Shown here one piece after another: positions 26,708 to 36,800 of a stretch of 64,000 nt of DNA. The notes beneath the pieces were generated by a model. The model saw only the letters and a list, made by a program, of their open reading frames with translations, ran no database searches and had not been told where the DNA came from. Origin of the DNA: Thiomicrospira pelophila DSM 1534 (GTDB lineage: Bacteria > Pseudomonadota > Gammaproteobacteria > Thiomicrospirales > Thiomicrospiraceae); NCBI RefSeq assembly GCF_000711195.1, contig NZ_JOMR01000001.1, positions 1,240,001 through 1,304,000 on the forward strand, read 5' to 3'. Every line of letters starts with the position of its first letter. Position 1 is the stretch's first letter. The translations under genes were made by a program, and so were the position numbers.

Positions 26708-27925
26708 CTACATTTGATCATGATGCGGGTTTGAACGGATTCGGTGGATACTGATATCTGCGCCCTCATATTCTTGTTCAGGCGTTAGACGAATACCAAT
26801 AAATAGCTTAATTAAGCCATAAACAATCAAGCCACCAATCACGGCTAAACTTAAACCTAATAGGGTTCCGATAATTTGCGAGAAGATGGAAACACCGCCT
26901 AAACCACCCAAGGCGGCCGAACCGAAAATCCCAGCCGCAATCGCACCCCAAGCACCACACAAACCATGTAACGGCCACACACCTAATACATCATCAATTT
27001 TCAAACGCTGTTGCGTCCAAACAAAAGCTTTAACAAATAACGCGCCCGCAATTAAACCGGTCGCTAGCGCGCCTAATGGATGCATAACATCCGAACCCGC
27101 ACAAATTGCCACCAGGCCTGCTAAAGGACCGTTATGCACAAACCCCGGATCTTGTTTACCGATAAAGGTCGCCGCCAAAATACCACCCACCATCGCCATT
27201 AATGAGTTGACCGCTACAAGCCCCTGAATACCGGCGACCGATTGCGCAGACATGACGTTAAAGCCAAACCAACCCACCGTTAAAATCCAAGCGCCTAAGG
27301 CTAAAAATGGAATACTGGATGGCGGATGCGCGTTTTTAAGTTGACCTTGACGATCATATCGCCCTAGACGCGCGCCCAATAAAAGCACCGCTACCAACGC
27401 AATCCAACCGCCCACACCATGCACCACAACCGAACCAGCAAAGTCATGAAATGGCGCACCAAACTGCATCTCTAGCCAACCTTGCACACCCCAGTTACCA
27501 TTCCAGGCTATGCCTTCAAAGGTGGGATAAATCAGCGCAACAATAAAAAACGTCGCCAATAATTGTGGATAAAAACGCGCTCTTTCCGCAATACCACCTG
27601 ACACAATCGCCGGAATAGCCGCCGCAAACGTCATTAAAAAGAAAAACTTAACCAAGTCATAGCCCGATTTTTCCGTCATCGCTAGGGTTAATTGATTCTC
27701 AAGATTAAACCCTAAAAACACGCCATAGGCCAAACCATAACCAATAAAGAAATAAGCGATAGTGGACACACCCAAATCACTCATAATTTTTACTAGCGCG
27801 TTTACCTGGTTTTTATGCTGTACCGTGCCCACTTCTAAAAAAGCAAAGCCCGCATGCATAAATAACACTAAAATAGCGCCTAACAACACAAATAGAACAT
27901 CTAAGCTGGCGATCATCGGATCCAT
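26708..27925 (-). CDS. amt: Ammonium transporter Amt
   Basis: Amt/MEP/Rh channel of 405 residues with about eleven membrane helices that conducts ammonium into the cell. The twin-histidine pore residues are visible in FHDFAGSVVVHGVGGW and WPLHGLCGAWGAIAAG. The N-terminal helix LFVLLGAILVLFMHAGFAFLE is typical. There is no glnK next to it, which is less usual, and I see no convincing sigma-54 promoter in the 50-bp upstream gap. A near-copy of the palindrome (27111-27122) encodes AGLVA. Confidence 0.95.
   Translation of the reverse strand: MDPMIASLDVLFVLLGAILVLFMHAGFAFLEVGTVQHKNQVNALVKIMSDLGVSTIAYFFIGYGLAYGVFLGFNLENQLTLAMTEKSGYDLVKFFFLMTFAAAIPAIVSGGIAERARFYPQLLATFFIVALIYPTFEGIAWNGNWGVQGWLEMQFGAPFHDFAGSVVVHGVGGWIALVAVLLLGARLGRYDRQGQLKNAHPPSSIPFLALGAWILTVGWFGFNVMSAQSVAGIQGLVAVNSLMAMVGGILAATFIGKQDPGFVHNGPLAGLVAICAGSDVMHPLGALATGLIAGALFVKAFVWTQQRLKIDDVLGVWPLHGLCGAWGAIAAGIFGSAALGGLGGVSIFSQIIGTLLGLSLAVIGGLIVYGLIKLFIGIRLTPEQEYEGADISIHRIRSNPHHDQM
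27111..27122. repeat. Iterated palindrome, one mismatch, in amt
   Basis: ACCAGGCCTGCT; read as AGLV, so the mismatch changes the usual Pro to Ala inside a membrane protein. Confidence 0.65.
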
Positions 27926-27975
27926 GACATTTACCCACTAATAATGAATAGAATAAAGCCGCAATTGTACCAAAT

Positions 27976-28878
27976 ATGACCAGTCCCCAAACAGAAATCA
28001 CCACACCTTTGCAAAAGCTTGAAGATGCTCGCTTTGATCAAATCGGTATCGAAGTTTGGATGAAACGTGATGATCTGAACCACCCGCTGATTCAAGGCAA
28101 CAAATGGCACAAGTTACGTTTAAATTTAGACCAAGCCGCCAAACAAGGTCAAACCCAACTCATCACCTTTGGCGGGGCTTATTCTAATCATATCGCCGCC
28201 ACAGCTGCGGCTTGCTATGAACGGGGGTGGTCAAGCATCGGACTCATTCGTGGAGATGAGTTGGCAAACAACCACCAGGCCTGGTCGCTTACCTTAAAAC
28301 AAGCCCAACGCCATGGAATGCAATTTGAGTTTTTAGACCGCCAAACTTATCGTTTACGTCACCACCAGGCCTGGTTAGACGCTTTACAACAACGTTTTCC
28401 AAATGCCTACCTCTTGCCCGAAGGTGGCAGTAATGAATTCGCGGTGGCGGGATTTGAAAAGGTGATCAATCAACTTAATCAACAGTGTGAAGGTTGGACC
28501 GATTTATTTTGTGCCGTCGGCACAGGTGGTAGCCTAGCCGGCTTAGCAAAATATGCCTCACCTAACCAAACTGTTTGGGGTATAGCCAGTTTAAAAAATG
28601 CCGACTATCTAAAACCTCAAATTCAAAACTGGATTGGAAGTTCTAAGCAAAACTGGCGGCTTTTAACCGAGTTTCATGGCGGCGGCTATGCCAAATCAAA
28701 TTCAGAAATCATGTTAAAAACCAAACAGTTCGAATCGAAATTTCAAATTTTACTTGATCCTATCTACACCGCTAAGCTGGTATGGGCTTTTAACACTTTA
28801 CTTGAACAAAACCACTTTCAAGCCGGTCAAAAAATAGTGCTGTATCACAGTGGAGGCTTACAGGGTTGTACTGACTAA
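27976..28878 (+). CDS. PLP-dependent ACC deaminase / D-cysteine desulfhydrase family protein
   Basis: Fold-type II PLP enzyme of 300 residues. The lysine expected to bind PLP is in IQGNKWHKLRLNL (about residues 39-51). The substrate-side loop FGGAYSNHIAATA and the phosphate-binding loop AVGTGGSLAGLAKY are also present. These enzymes break down 1-aminocyclopropane-1-carboxylate or D-cysteine; the sequence does not decide which. Two palindrome copies 90 bp apart both encode HQAW. The 3' end overlaps the convergent SLC13 gene by 4 bases. Confidence 0.85.
   Translation: MTSPQTEITTPLQKLEDARFDQIGIEVWMKRDDLNHPLIQGNKWHKLRLNLDQAAKQGQTQLITFGGAYSNHIAATAAACYERGWSSIGLIRGDELANNHQAWSLTLKQAQRHGMQFEFLDRQTYRLRHHQAWLDALQQRFPNAYLLPEGGSNEFAVAGFEKVINQLNQQCEGWTDLFCAVGTGGSLAGLAKYASPNQTVWGIASLKNADYLKPQIQNWIGSSKQNWRLLTEFHGGGYAKSNSEIMLKTKQFESKFQILLDPIYTAKLVWAFNTLLEQNHFQAGQKIVLYHSGGLQGCTD
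28274..28285. repeat. Iterated palindrome in PLP enzyme gene
   Basis: Perfect copy read as HQAW. Confidence 0.95.
28364..28375. repeat. Iterated palindrome in PLP enzyme gene
   Basis: Perfect copy, again HQAW, exactly 90 bp (30 codons) after the previous one. Confidence 0.95.
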
Positions 28879-31223
28879 AGCGGCCAAAAAATTGGCATTA
28901 ATAACATCGTCAGCACAAACATCATCAACATTAATGGCAAACCAATTTTAAAGTAATCAATAAACCGATAACCACCCGGCCCCATGACCAAAGTATTTGC
29001 CGGATGCGATACCGGACTCGCTAAACCGGTGGCCGCTAAGGCCACCACCATCATTACGCTGGCAGCTGAAATATCCAATTGTGTGCTCAATGTCAAAGCA
29101 ATCGGTGCCATAATCAACACCAAGGCCGCTCCCGGAATCATTAAAATACCCATTGCGGTCATCAAATACAGTCCCGCCACCACAAGCCAAGGATTACCCT
29201 CACCAAGCAAGCTTAATAAACCATTAGCCAAATAAGTGGCCGCGCCGGATTGATCCATCGCCATGCCTAATGGCAACATGCCAGCAATCAAAAAAATCGA
29301 ACGCCACTCTATCGCGCGATACGCTTGCTCCATGTTTAAACACCGCAACAACACCATCAAACTCGCGCCGGCAATCGCCGCAATATAAATCGGCAACCAG
29401 CCCAATAACACCGCCAACACTACAAATAACATTAATAAAGCCGCTACGGGTGCTTTGCTGGCATCCATCGGTTTGGTTTGGATAGGATTAAGAATAATCA
29501 AATCAGCATTGTCGTTTAACTTGGCCAGATTCGGTTTGGGCCCCACAATTAATAAAGCGTCTCCCGCTTGTAATCGCATCACGTCCAAACCCGCTCGATA
29601 AGACTTCCCCTCTCGCCAAACCGCGGCAATTTGCACTTGATAACGCTCATCAAAGTCCAGCTCTTTAACCTGCCTCCCAACCAATTTTCCGTGGGGATGC
29701 AAGGTGGCTTCAATCAGCTCTAATTCGCCTTTATCAAACACGTCCAAATAAGGCGAAATATCATCCATGCGCTCAAGCTGCTGCAAGCCTCGCAACCGAT
29801 CCATATCTTCTTCTCGACCTTGAATCAATAACAAATCACCTTGCCGCACCACTTCGTCATCACTGAGTTCGGACAATACCTTACTTTCACGAAATAAGCC
29901 CATTAAGCGAAAATCAAACGCTTCACCTATGCGATTTTTAGCCAAACTGTTACCGATTAAACCTGAGTCTTCCGGCACGCGTAATACAAACAAACGTTCA
30001 TCCAGATTATAAATTTCTTGCACTTCATCCAAGTTAATCGAATGAACCCCACTAAACTCGTCTTCATGCTTAGCCAATTGTGCAATATTATCCGGCGACC
30101 CTTGGATCAATAAATGATAACCCGCCTCAATCGGCATGTCGGATAGATAAGTGCGACGCACCAGATCTGGTCGTCGAATGGCTAATAAATTTAGATCATA
30201 AGCTTGGCGAAAATCTTGGTGTCTCAGCGTTTTGCCAATTAAGCTCGAGGATTCGGCGATCACCACCTCCGCCCATTGGTTTTGTTCCAACAAATATTGG
30301 TGTAAAACCGGCGATTGGCGTTCGATCTTGAGTTGACTCCAACTGCGCAACAACTCAAATCGGTCCGATCGTCCTTGGGTCAGCACAATATCGCCGCCTT
30401 TTAGCTGAGTGGATTTGAGTGGCAAAGCTTGGGTTTGTCCATCTCGAATGCGCGCCACCACCATTAAACCGGCACTCGTCACCAAACCCGACTGCGCAAT
30501 GCTGCGACCTTCTAGCAACGAGTCGTCCGGCACGCGTAATGCAAAAATACGTTCTTGCAAGCCATAAGCTGCGCGTAAATCTTTCTGACTATTCTGCTCG
30601 GTGGTTTTGTCTTGTTTAGGCAATAAATGTCGACCAATTAAAGCAACAAAAACAATTGCGATTAATAATATCGGCAAACCAATATAGGCAAAATCAAAAA
30701 AGCCAAAGCCTTCGCCTGTCGATTCTTCTAACGCCATACTCGCCAACAGGTTAGACGGCTTACCCACCAAAGTCATTAAACCGCCCAACAAACTACCAAA
30801 CGCCAATGGAATCAATAATCTTGAAGCGGAAATACCGGTCCGCCTAGCGACTTCAACCACCACCGGTAGCATTAAAGCTGCCACGCCCGTATTATTCATA
30901 AATGCCGACAAACCGCCTGATACTAACATCAAAATCACAATGATGCGCCCTTCTCTCGGCCCGGCAATTTGCATCACTTTCCGACCCAGCCGATCTGCAA
31001 AGCCTGTATAAGCGAGTCCGGCACTCATAATAAACATCGCCCAAATCGTCACCACCGCCGGATTGCTAAAACCACTCACGGCTTGTTGCGGCGAGACTAA
31101 ACCAAATACCGCCAAACTCACTAGCACCAATAACGCCACCAAATCCATGCGCAACCAATCGGTGACAAAAAACACCAAGCTCACTAGCAAAATGATTAAA
31201 ACCAAAGCGATATCGAATGTCAT
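28875..31223 (-). CDS. SLC13-family permease with four RCK_C domains
   Basis: 782 residues: an N-terminal half of about six membrane helices (to about residue 195) and a soluble centre with four successive RCK_C/TrkA-C-like repeats, each ending in a motif such as GGDIVLTQG, AGYHLLIQG, QGDLLLIQG or AGDALLIVG. The second membrane half contains the ASPVSHPANTLVMGPGGY signature. This is the divalent-anion:Na+ symporter family (sulfate, dicarboxylates and others); the substrate is unknown. I start at ATG 31223, which forms an ATGA overlap with the upstream SLC13 gene, rather than at 31241. Confidence 0.85.
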   Translation of the reverse strand: MTFDIALVLIILLVSLVFFVTDWLRMDLVALLVLVSLAVFGLVSPQQAVSGFSNPAVVTIWAMFIMSAGLAYTGFADRLGRKVMQIAGPREGRIIVILMLVSGGLSAFMNNTGVAALMLPVVVEVARRTGISASRLLIPLAFGSLLGGLMTLVGKPSNLLASMALEESTGEGFGFFDFAYIGLPILLIAIVFVALIGRHLLPKQDKTTEQNSQKDLRAAYGLQERIFALRVPDDSLLEGRSIAQSGLVTSAGLMVVARIRDGQTQALPLKSTQLKGGDIVLTQGRSDRFELLRSWSQLKIERQSPVLHQYLLEQNQWAEVVIAESSSLIGKTLRHQDFRQAYDLNLLAIRRPDLVRRTYLSDMPIEAGYHLLIQGSPDNIAQLAKHEDEFSGVHSINLDEVQEIYNLDERLFVLRVPEDSGLIGNSLAKNRIGEAFDFRLMGLFRESKVLSELSDDEVVRQGDLLLIQGREEDMDRLRGLQQLERMDDISPYLDVFDKGELELIEATLHPHGKLVGRQVKELDFDERYQVQIAAVWREGKSYRAGLDVMRLQAGDALLIVGPKPNLAKLNDNADLIILNPIQTKPMDASKAPVAALLMLFVVLAVLLGWLPIYIAAIAGASLMVLLRCLNMEQAYRAIEWRSIFLIAGMLPLGMAMDQSGAATYLANGLLSLLGEGNPWLVVAGLYLMTAMGILMIPGAALVLIMAPIALTLSTQLDISAASVMMVVALAATGLASPVSHPANTLVMGPGGYRFIDYFKIGLPLMLMMFVLTMLLMPIFWPL

Positions 31224-33115
31224 GATAACGGCCAAACCCATAGCAACATTGGAATACTCACTAATACAACTAAGATTTCAACAGGTAACCCTAAACGCCA
31301 ATAATCACCAAAGCGGAAGCCGCCCGGTCCAATGATTAAAGTGTTGTTTTGGTGACCAATAGGGGTTAAAAACGCACAAGATGCGCCAATAGCCACCGCC
31401 ATTAAAAAAGGATCTGCATTCACGCCTAATGCCGTCGATGTGCCAACCGCTATCGGACACATTACCGCCGCGGTCGCCGCGTTATTCATTAAATCGGATA
31501 GAAACATCGTCACAATTAAAATGACGGCTAAAGCAAAAACACTGTGACCTTGTGCCACATTCTGCAATAAAAAGTTAGCAATTAACGTCGCCGTTCCGGT
31601 TGACTGCATGGCACCCGCCACCGGAATTAAGGCCGCCAGCAATACAATAATCGGCCAATCAATGGCTTTATAAACCGAAGTTGGTGGCACAGTACGCACC
31701 AGCATCGAAACCAATACCCCGCCGGCAAACGCTACCGCGGTCGGAAAAATACCAAAGGCCGCAATGCCGACCGCACCGATCAAAATAGCGGTCGCTATAA
31801 TCGCTTTGCGTTTATCTGGAATACGTAATTCGCGTTCGGCTAAAGGGACACAGCCATAGTCGGCTGCAAACTCGGTTAAAGTTTCAGATGGCCCCTGCAT
31901 CAGTAACAAATCCCCAGCCCGCATGCGAAGTGTACGCAAACGCGCGCTTGATCGAGCGCCTTCACGAGATACGGCTAATAAGTTCAAACCATAACGCGTT
32001 CTTAGTTGAATATCTCGGGCCGAACGTCCGACAATTTCTGAGTCACTGCGCACCACAAACTCCATTAAAACCACATCATCCTGAGAACTGGGTTTATCCG
32101 AGTCCTCTGTAAGTTCGGCCTCATTTTCATCGGACTTGGATTGTTCAACCTGGCTGGACTTGGTGTGTTTGGTTGATTTTTCAGATTTGGATTTTGTTTT
32201 TTCTTCTGTCTGTTCTTCACTCGATGAACCAGATTCTTCCAGTCTAAGCCCTAAATTTGATAAAACCGATGCCAAAGCGTCCACGTCTGCTTCGATAATC
32301 AAAATATCTTTTTCCTTGACCACTCGCTGCGAACCCGGCGCATTAATACGCACATCATTACGAACCATCGCGATAATCTGTGCATTCGCCTCATCAAGAA
32401 CGGTTTCAATTTCACGTAGCCGCATGCCAGCCGCTTTGCTTTCTTCGGTTACCCGAACTTCGGTTAAATAGGCACCCGTTTCAAACTCCGTTACGCCCCG
32501 CTGTTTACGTACTGGTACTAAACGCCAGCCTACCAATACCGTAAATAAAACCCCGACGACCGCCACAGCGGCTCCTACCGGAGCAAAATCGAACATGCTA
32601 AAACCATCAAAACCATTTTCTACTCGAAACCCCGATACAATCAGGTTAGGCGGCGTCCCAATCAAAGTCGTCATGCCGCCTAAAATCGTTCCAAAAGCTA
32701 ACGGCATTAAAATCTGGCCAGGAGGCAGTTCTAGACGCGCCGCCAACTGAATGGCTACCGGCATGAGTAAGGCCATCGCCCCCACGTTATTCATAAAGCC
32801 AGATAACAACGCGCCGATGCCAACTAACGCCGCTAAACTTAAGGTTTTACCTGCATTTTTAGGCATGGCGTGATGCGTTAATACATCCACCGCGCCCGAG
32901 TTTTGCAAGCCTCGACTCAACACCAAGACACACGCCACCGTAATAACGGCTGGGTGTGCAAAGCCTAAAAAAGCATCGTTAGGTGAAACTAACCCCGTTA
33001 GTACGCACGCCATTAAGGCCATCGCAGCCACTATATCGTGACGCCAACGACCCCACACAAACAACACCATAGTGGACGCTAAAATTAACAGAATAAGGAG
33101 TTGGTCTTGGGTCAT
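31220..33115 (-). CDS. SLC13-family permease with two RCK_C domains
   Basis: 631 residues: a first membrane half (to about residue 195) with signature LIGTPPNLIVSGF. A first RCK_C domain (about 210-295) is followed by a Ser/Glu/Lys-rich low-complexity linker of roughly 55 residues and a second RCK_C domain (MRAGDLLLMQGP). The second membrane half has FLTPIGHQNNTLIIGPGGFRFGDYW. It is coupled by 4 bases to the four-RCK_C paralogue downstream, suggesting a co-expressed and perhaps mixed transporter. Substrate unknown. Confidence 0.85.
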   Translation of the reverse strand: MTQDQLLILLILASTMVLFVWGRWRHDIVAAMALMACVLTGLVSPNDAFLGFAHPAVITVACVLVLSRGLQNSGAVDVLTHHAMPKNAGKTLSLAALVGIGALLSGFMNNVGAMALLMPVAIQLAARLELPPGQILMPLAFGTILGGMTTLIGTPPNLIVSGFRVENGFDGFSMFDFAPVGAAVAVVGVLFTVLVGWRLVPVRKQRGVTEFETGAYLTEVRVTEESKAAGMRLREIETVLDEANAQIIAMVRNDVRINAPGSQRVVKEKDILIIEADVDALASVLSNLGLRLEESGSSSEEQTEEKTKSKSEKSTKHTKSSQVEQSKSDENEAELTEDSDKPSSQDDVVLMEFVVRSDSEIVGRSARDIQLRTRYGLNLLAVSREGARSSARLRTLRMRAGDLLLMQGPSETLTEFAADYGCVPLAERELRIPDKRKAIIATAILIGAVGIAAFGIFPTAVAFAGGVLVSMLVRTVPPTSVYKAIDWPIIVLLAALIPVAGAMQSTGTATLIANFLLQNVAQGHSVFALAVILIVTMFLSDLMNNAATAAVMCPIAVGTSTALGVNADPFLMAVAIGASCAFLTPIGHQNNTLIIGPGGFRFGDYWRLGLPVEILVVLVSIPMLLWVWPLS

Positions 33116-33151
33116 GCTAAAGCATCCGTCAAGAAAGCAGTAGAATTGGAA

Positions 33152-33174
33152 TCCCGGTAAGTAGGCTACCGGGA
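33152..33174 (-). terminator. Hairpin between cytochrome c and SLC13 genes
   Basis: TCCCGGTA (33152-33159) pairs with TACCGGGA (33167-33174) across a 7-base loop, downstream of the cytochrome c stop on the minus strand. No T-run follows, so termination is uncertain. Confidence 0.4.
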
Positions 33175-33208
33175 AGATTTAGAAATGCGTTATAAGAAGC
33201 TAAACTTC

Positions 33209-33739
33209 TTAAAAGGTCAAAATGTAATCTACAACACGATCGATTTCTTCATCCGTCATAGCCGAAACCATCGGTGCCATCATGGCGGTCATCGGACCAA
33301 CCTGTTCTCCGGCACGATAGGCTTTAATACGTTCAACCAAAAAGTCTTTAGATTTACCGGTTAATTGCGGTCCCACACCGCCCGCACCGGTCGCACCGTG
33401 ACAACCAATACAAGTCGCATACAATGTTTTCCCTGAAGCCACTTCTACCACCGTTTCGGCGACTTCAACTTCCACTGGTTCTTCAACCGCTGGAATTTCG
33501 GCCGCTTTTGGTTCAGCTTCCATAGTTGATGCATCCGTCATCTCGGTCGACTCCTGCGGAGCTGGGGTAGCTTCAACGCGCTGGTCTAGAGTCGGCGTTT
33601 GTGGCTCAGGCTGTTTAGTCACTTCTCTTGTATCCACTTCGGAACTTGATTGAGGACTTGAATCGGATGAATCACTGCATGCCACAAATAAGCTCGCACT
33701 ACTCACTAGCATAACCGTCATTATTGTTTTGAACTGCAT
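33209..33739 (-). CDS. Tethered class I c-type cytochrome (probable lipoprotein)
   Basis: 176 residues. A signal peptide ends in a lipobox-like LFVAC (Cys21), so membrane lipid anchoring is likely. About 80 residues of Ser/Pro/Glu-rich, probably disordered sequence follow, then one small heme domain with CIGCH (Cys110, Cys113, His114) and a methionine ligand in MMAPM. It resembles c5/c551-type electron carriers held on a tether. The ATG at 33739 has AAGGAGG about 6 bases upstream; the longer frame to 33772 lacks such a site. Confidence 0.85.
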   Translation of the reverse strand: MQFKTIMTVMLVSSASLFVACSDSSDSSPQSSSEVDTREVTKQPEPQTPTLDQRVEATPAPQESTEMTDASTMEAEPKAAEIPAVEEPVEVEVAETVVEVASGKTLYATCIGCHGATGAGGVGPQLTGKSKDFLVERIKAYRAGEQVGPMTAMMAPMVSAMTDEEIDRVVDYILTF

Positions 33740-33803
33740 GACAACCCTCCTTAGGTAAAAAGTCGGTTTCATTATGGCATGATTTAAATCACTTTAAAAA
33801 TAA

Positions 33804-36800
33804 TTAAAGTGACTTCATCAATTTCTGCAAACGCTCCACAGAAACCGGTTTGAGAGTTTTCATCGGCTGAGAAAACAAAGAGATACGCAACTCTTCTAAC
33901 ATCCAACGCAATTCGATAAAATCCGGATTTAATCGTAAAGATTCATGCGTTTTCAATTCATTAAATTCGATTAGCAAACTTTGCATCTGACGTTGAACTT
34001 GTTGATCTTTTTGTGGGTCTAAATCGAGCTTTTCCAGCCGAACCTGCAAGGCCTTTAAATAACGCGGAATCTGAGCCAACCAAATATCCGGGGTATCCAA
34101 CACAAAATTCAGGTTCACTAAATCATCTAACTGAGTTTTGATGTCGTCTAACGAAGCCAACCAACGCGGGTTCAACTTGCCTTTAATCTGCTTCGCTAAG
34201 CGTTGGTGGTTTTGCAAAATGTCACTCACCAAGTTCGCAATTGCTTGCGCCTCTTTGACCCAATCGGTTTGTAACCGAGTTACCGCGGCTTCATATGCAC
34301 CTTGACTGCGAATCGTTTGTGGCTCTGGCACTAATCGACGTAAGGCTTTTTCAATCACCTGCTCGGTTAAATGCGTACAACTGCCATAAGGCGAAAAACA
34401 CAAGCAAGCTTGTTTCAGCGCTAAATGTTTCTGCAAATATTTATGTTTGTCTTTTAACTGGTTCTTTAACAAAAACCAGACCGCATAGCCGTGCTGTTTT
34501 TGTGCCTGACGTTCATCCCCACTACGGATTAAAAACACCTGTTCTTTTTCAAGCACCAGGCCTGGGTAAGCCAATAGAGTTTTACCATGTGACTTAATCG
34601 ATTCTTCCTGCGCCAAATCGCCAAAATCCCATTCGCTAATCACTTGCTTGGGTTCGGTTTGGGTTTGCTGAATCTTCGCTTCCACCAAGTGCTGATAACG
34701 TGACTTCAGATCATCCAAGTCCGCGCTTTCCGCTAGTAACTTACCCTTGTCATCCAACAACTGAAACCAAGGCCGTAAATGCGCGGGCAAATCTACCGCA
34801 CCAAAATCATCCAGCCGGACTTTTTGATTCGCGCCTCGGTTTAAGGCTTGAATTAATTGCGGCACAAACTCGCCTTGATCGCTGCTAATCTGATTCGCTA
34901 CCCGCTCCGCCACAGCGGGTGCCGGCACAAATTGTTTACGAAGTTGTTTTGGCAAAGCTTTGATATAACAAACTATTTTCTCTTTCAAAAAGCCCGGGGT
35001 GAGCCATTCAAACTGCTCGACATTCACCAAATTCAAACCCGCTAGTGGAATTTTAAACACCACACCATCTTGCTGTTGTCCCGGCTCAAACCGATAATCC
35101 AGCTGCAGTGGAATACGCTGACTTAGCTGAATTTGATCCGGAAAATCCTGTTCATACTGGCTGTCCAAATCTTGTTTTAGCAATAAAGATTCAGTCAGTT
35201 TTAAGCTATCTTGTGTTTTGGCATCGGCTTTTTTAAACCAGGTTTCTAACGCGGGTTGGTTGTATATGTGTGCAGGCAAACGCTCTTCATAAAAATTCTG
35301 CAGCACCGTCTCATCCACCAAAAAATCTGGGCGTCTTAACTTTTGCTCATAACGTTCAATCTGTTTAATCAACTCTAAATTGTGCCGATAAAACGCCGCA
35401 CGCGTATTTACTTCGGTTTGGGCTAAGGCGCGAATAAAAATGCCGCGCGATTCTTTCGGGTTAATCGGCCCATAATTACAAGGTCGGCGATTTACAATAG
35501 GCAAACCGTATAACGTCACCGACTCATACGCACCTACCTGACCGCGCTTTTTCTGCCAATGCGGATCGGCATAACTGCGTTTGATTAAGTGCGGCGCTAA
35601 TTGCTCAACCCAATGCACATCAATTTCAGCGTTGGTGCGCGCATATAGTTTGGTAGTTTCGACCATTTCAGCCGACATCACCCATTTAGGTTTGCGCTTA
35701 AACAGCACCGAACTAGGGTGAATAAACAACTTGGTGCCACGCGCGCCCATATACACGTTTTCATCATCACGCATCATCACTTGCCCCAACAAACCGGCCA
35801 GCAACGAGCGATGTACATTAATGCTATGTAAATCACTCAAGCGTTCTAGAGTTTGGCCGTTTTCGGTCACCTCTTCATACAAATGCAACTCACCGACTTT
35901 TAACCCAATCGACTTTAAGCTCACTTTTAACTGATGATACAAATCGTGCCATTCACGCAGTCGCAAATACGATAAATAATTGGTTTTGCAAAGCTTCCGC
36001 AGTTTGTTTTGGCTAAGGTGGCGTTGCTGATGTTCATAAAAACGCCACAAATTTAAGAAAAACAAAAAGTCCGAACGTGGGTCTTCAAATGACTTGTGGG
36101 CTTTGCGTGCGGCCTGCATGGTTTGTTCGTTGATATCGCGCGGATCTTGAATACTAATCGCCGCCGCGATAATCAGCACCTCGGCCAACACATTATTTTT
36201 GTCGGCTTCCAACACCATTTTGGCAATGCGGGGTTCGAGCGGCAAACGTGCTAAATCTCGACCAGACTCAGTTAAGCGCTTTTTATCATCGAGCGCGCCG
36301 ATTTCCATTAACTGACGATAACCATCGTTGACGGCCTTTTCCTGCGGCGGCTCAATAAATGGAAACCGCTCAACCTTGCCTAATTTGAGCTGCGCCATAT
36401 TTAACAGTACTGAAGTTAAGGAAGTGCGATGAATTTCTGGGTCGGTGAACTCAGGACGCGCCTTAAAATCTTCTTCCGAATAAAGTCGAATACAAATGCC
36501 GTCCGCCACACGACCGCAACGGCCTTTACGCTGATTAGCGGAGGCCTGCGAAATGCGTTCCACCGGTAAACGCTGCACTTTAGATCGCACACTGTAACGG
36601 CTGATACGCACCAGGCCTGGATCAACCACATACCGAATACCTGGTACAGTCAAAGAGGTTTCGGCGACATTCGTGGATAAAATAATGCGGCGTTTATTCG
36701 AAGTTTGAAACACCTTGTTTTGATCCGACACCGACAAACGCGCATAAAGCGGAATCACATCGGTATTCTTGAGGTTTTGTTTACGCAAAACTTCGGCGGT

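Noticed and set aside
27926..27975. Sigma-54 promoter upstream of amt (TTGGTACAATTGC)
   Set aside because: The distance between the GG and GC elements is 7 bases rather than the required 10.
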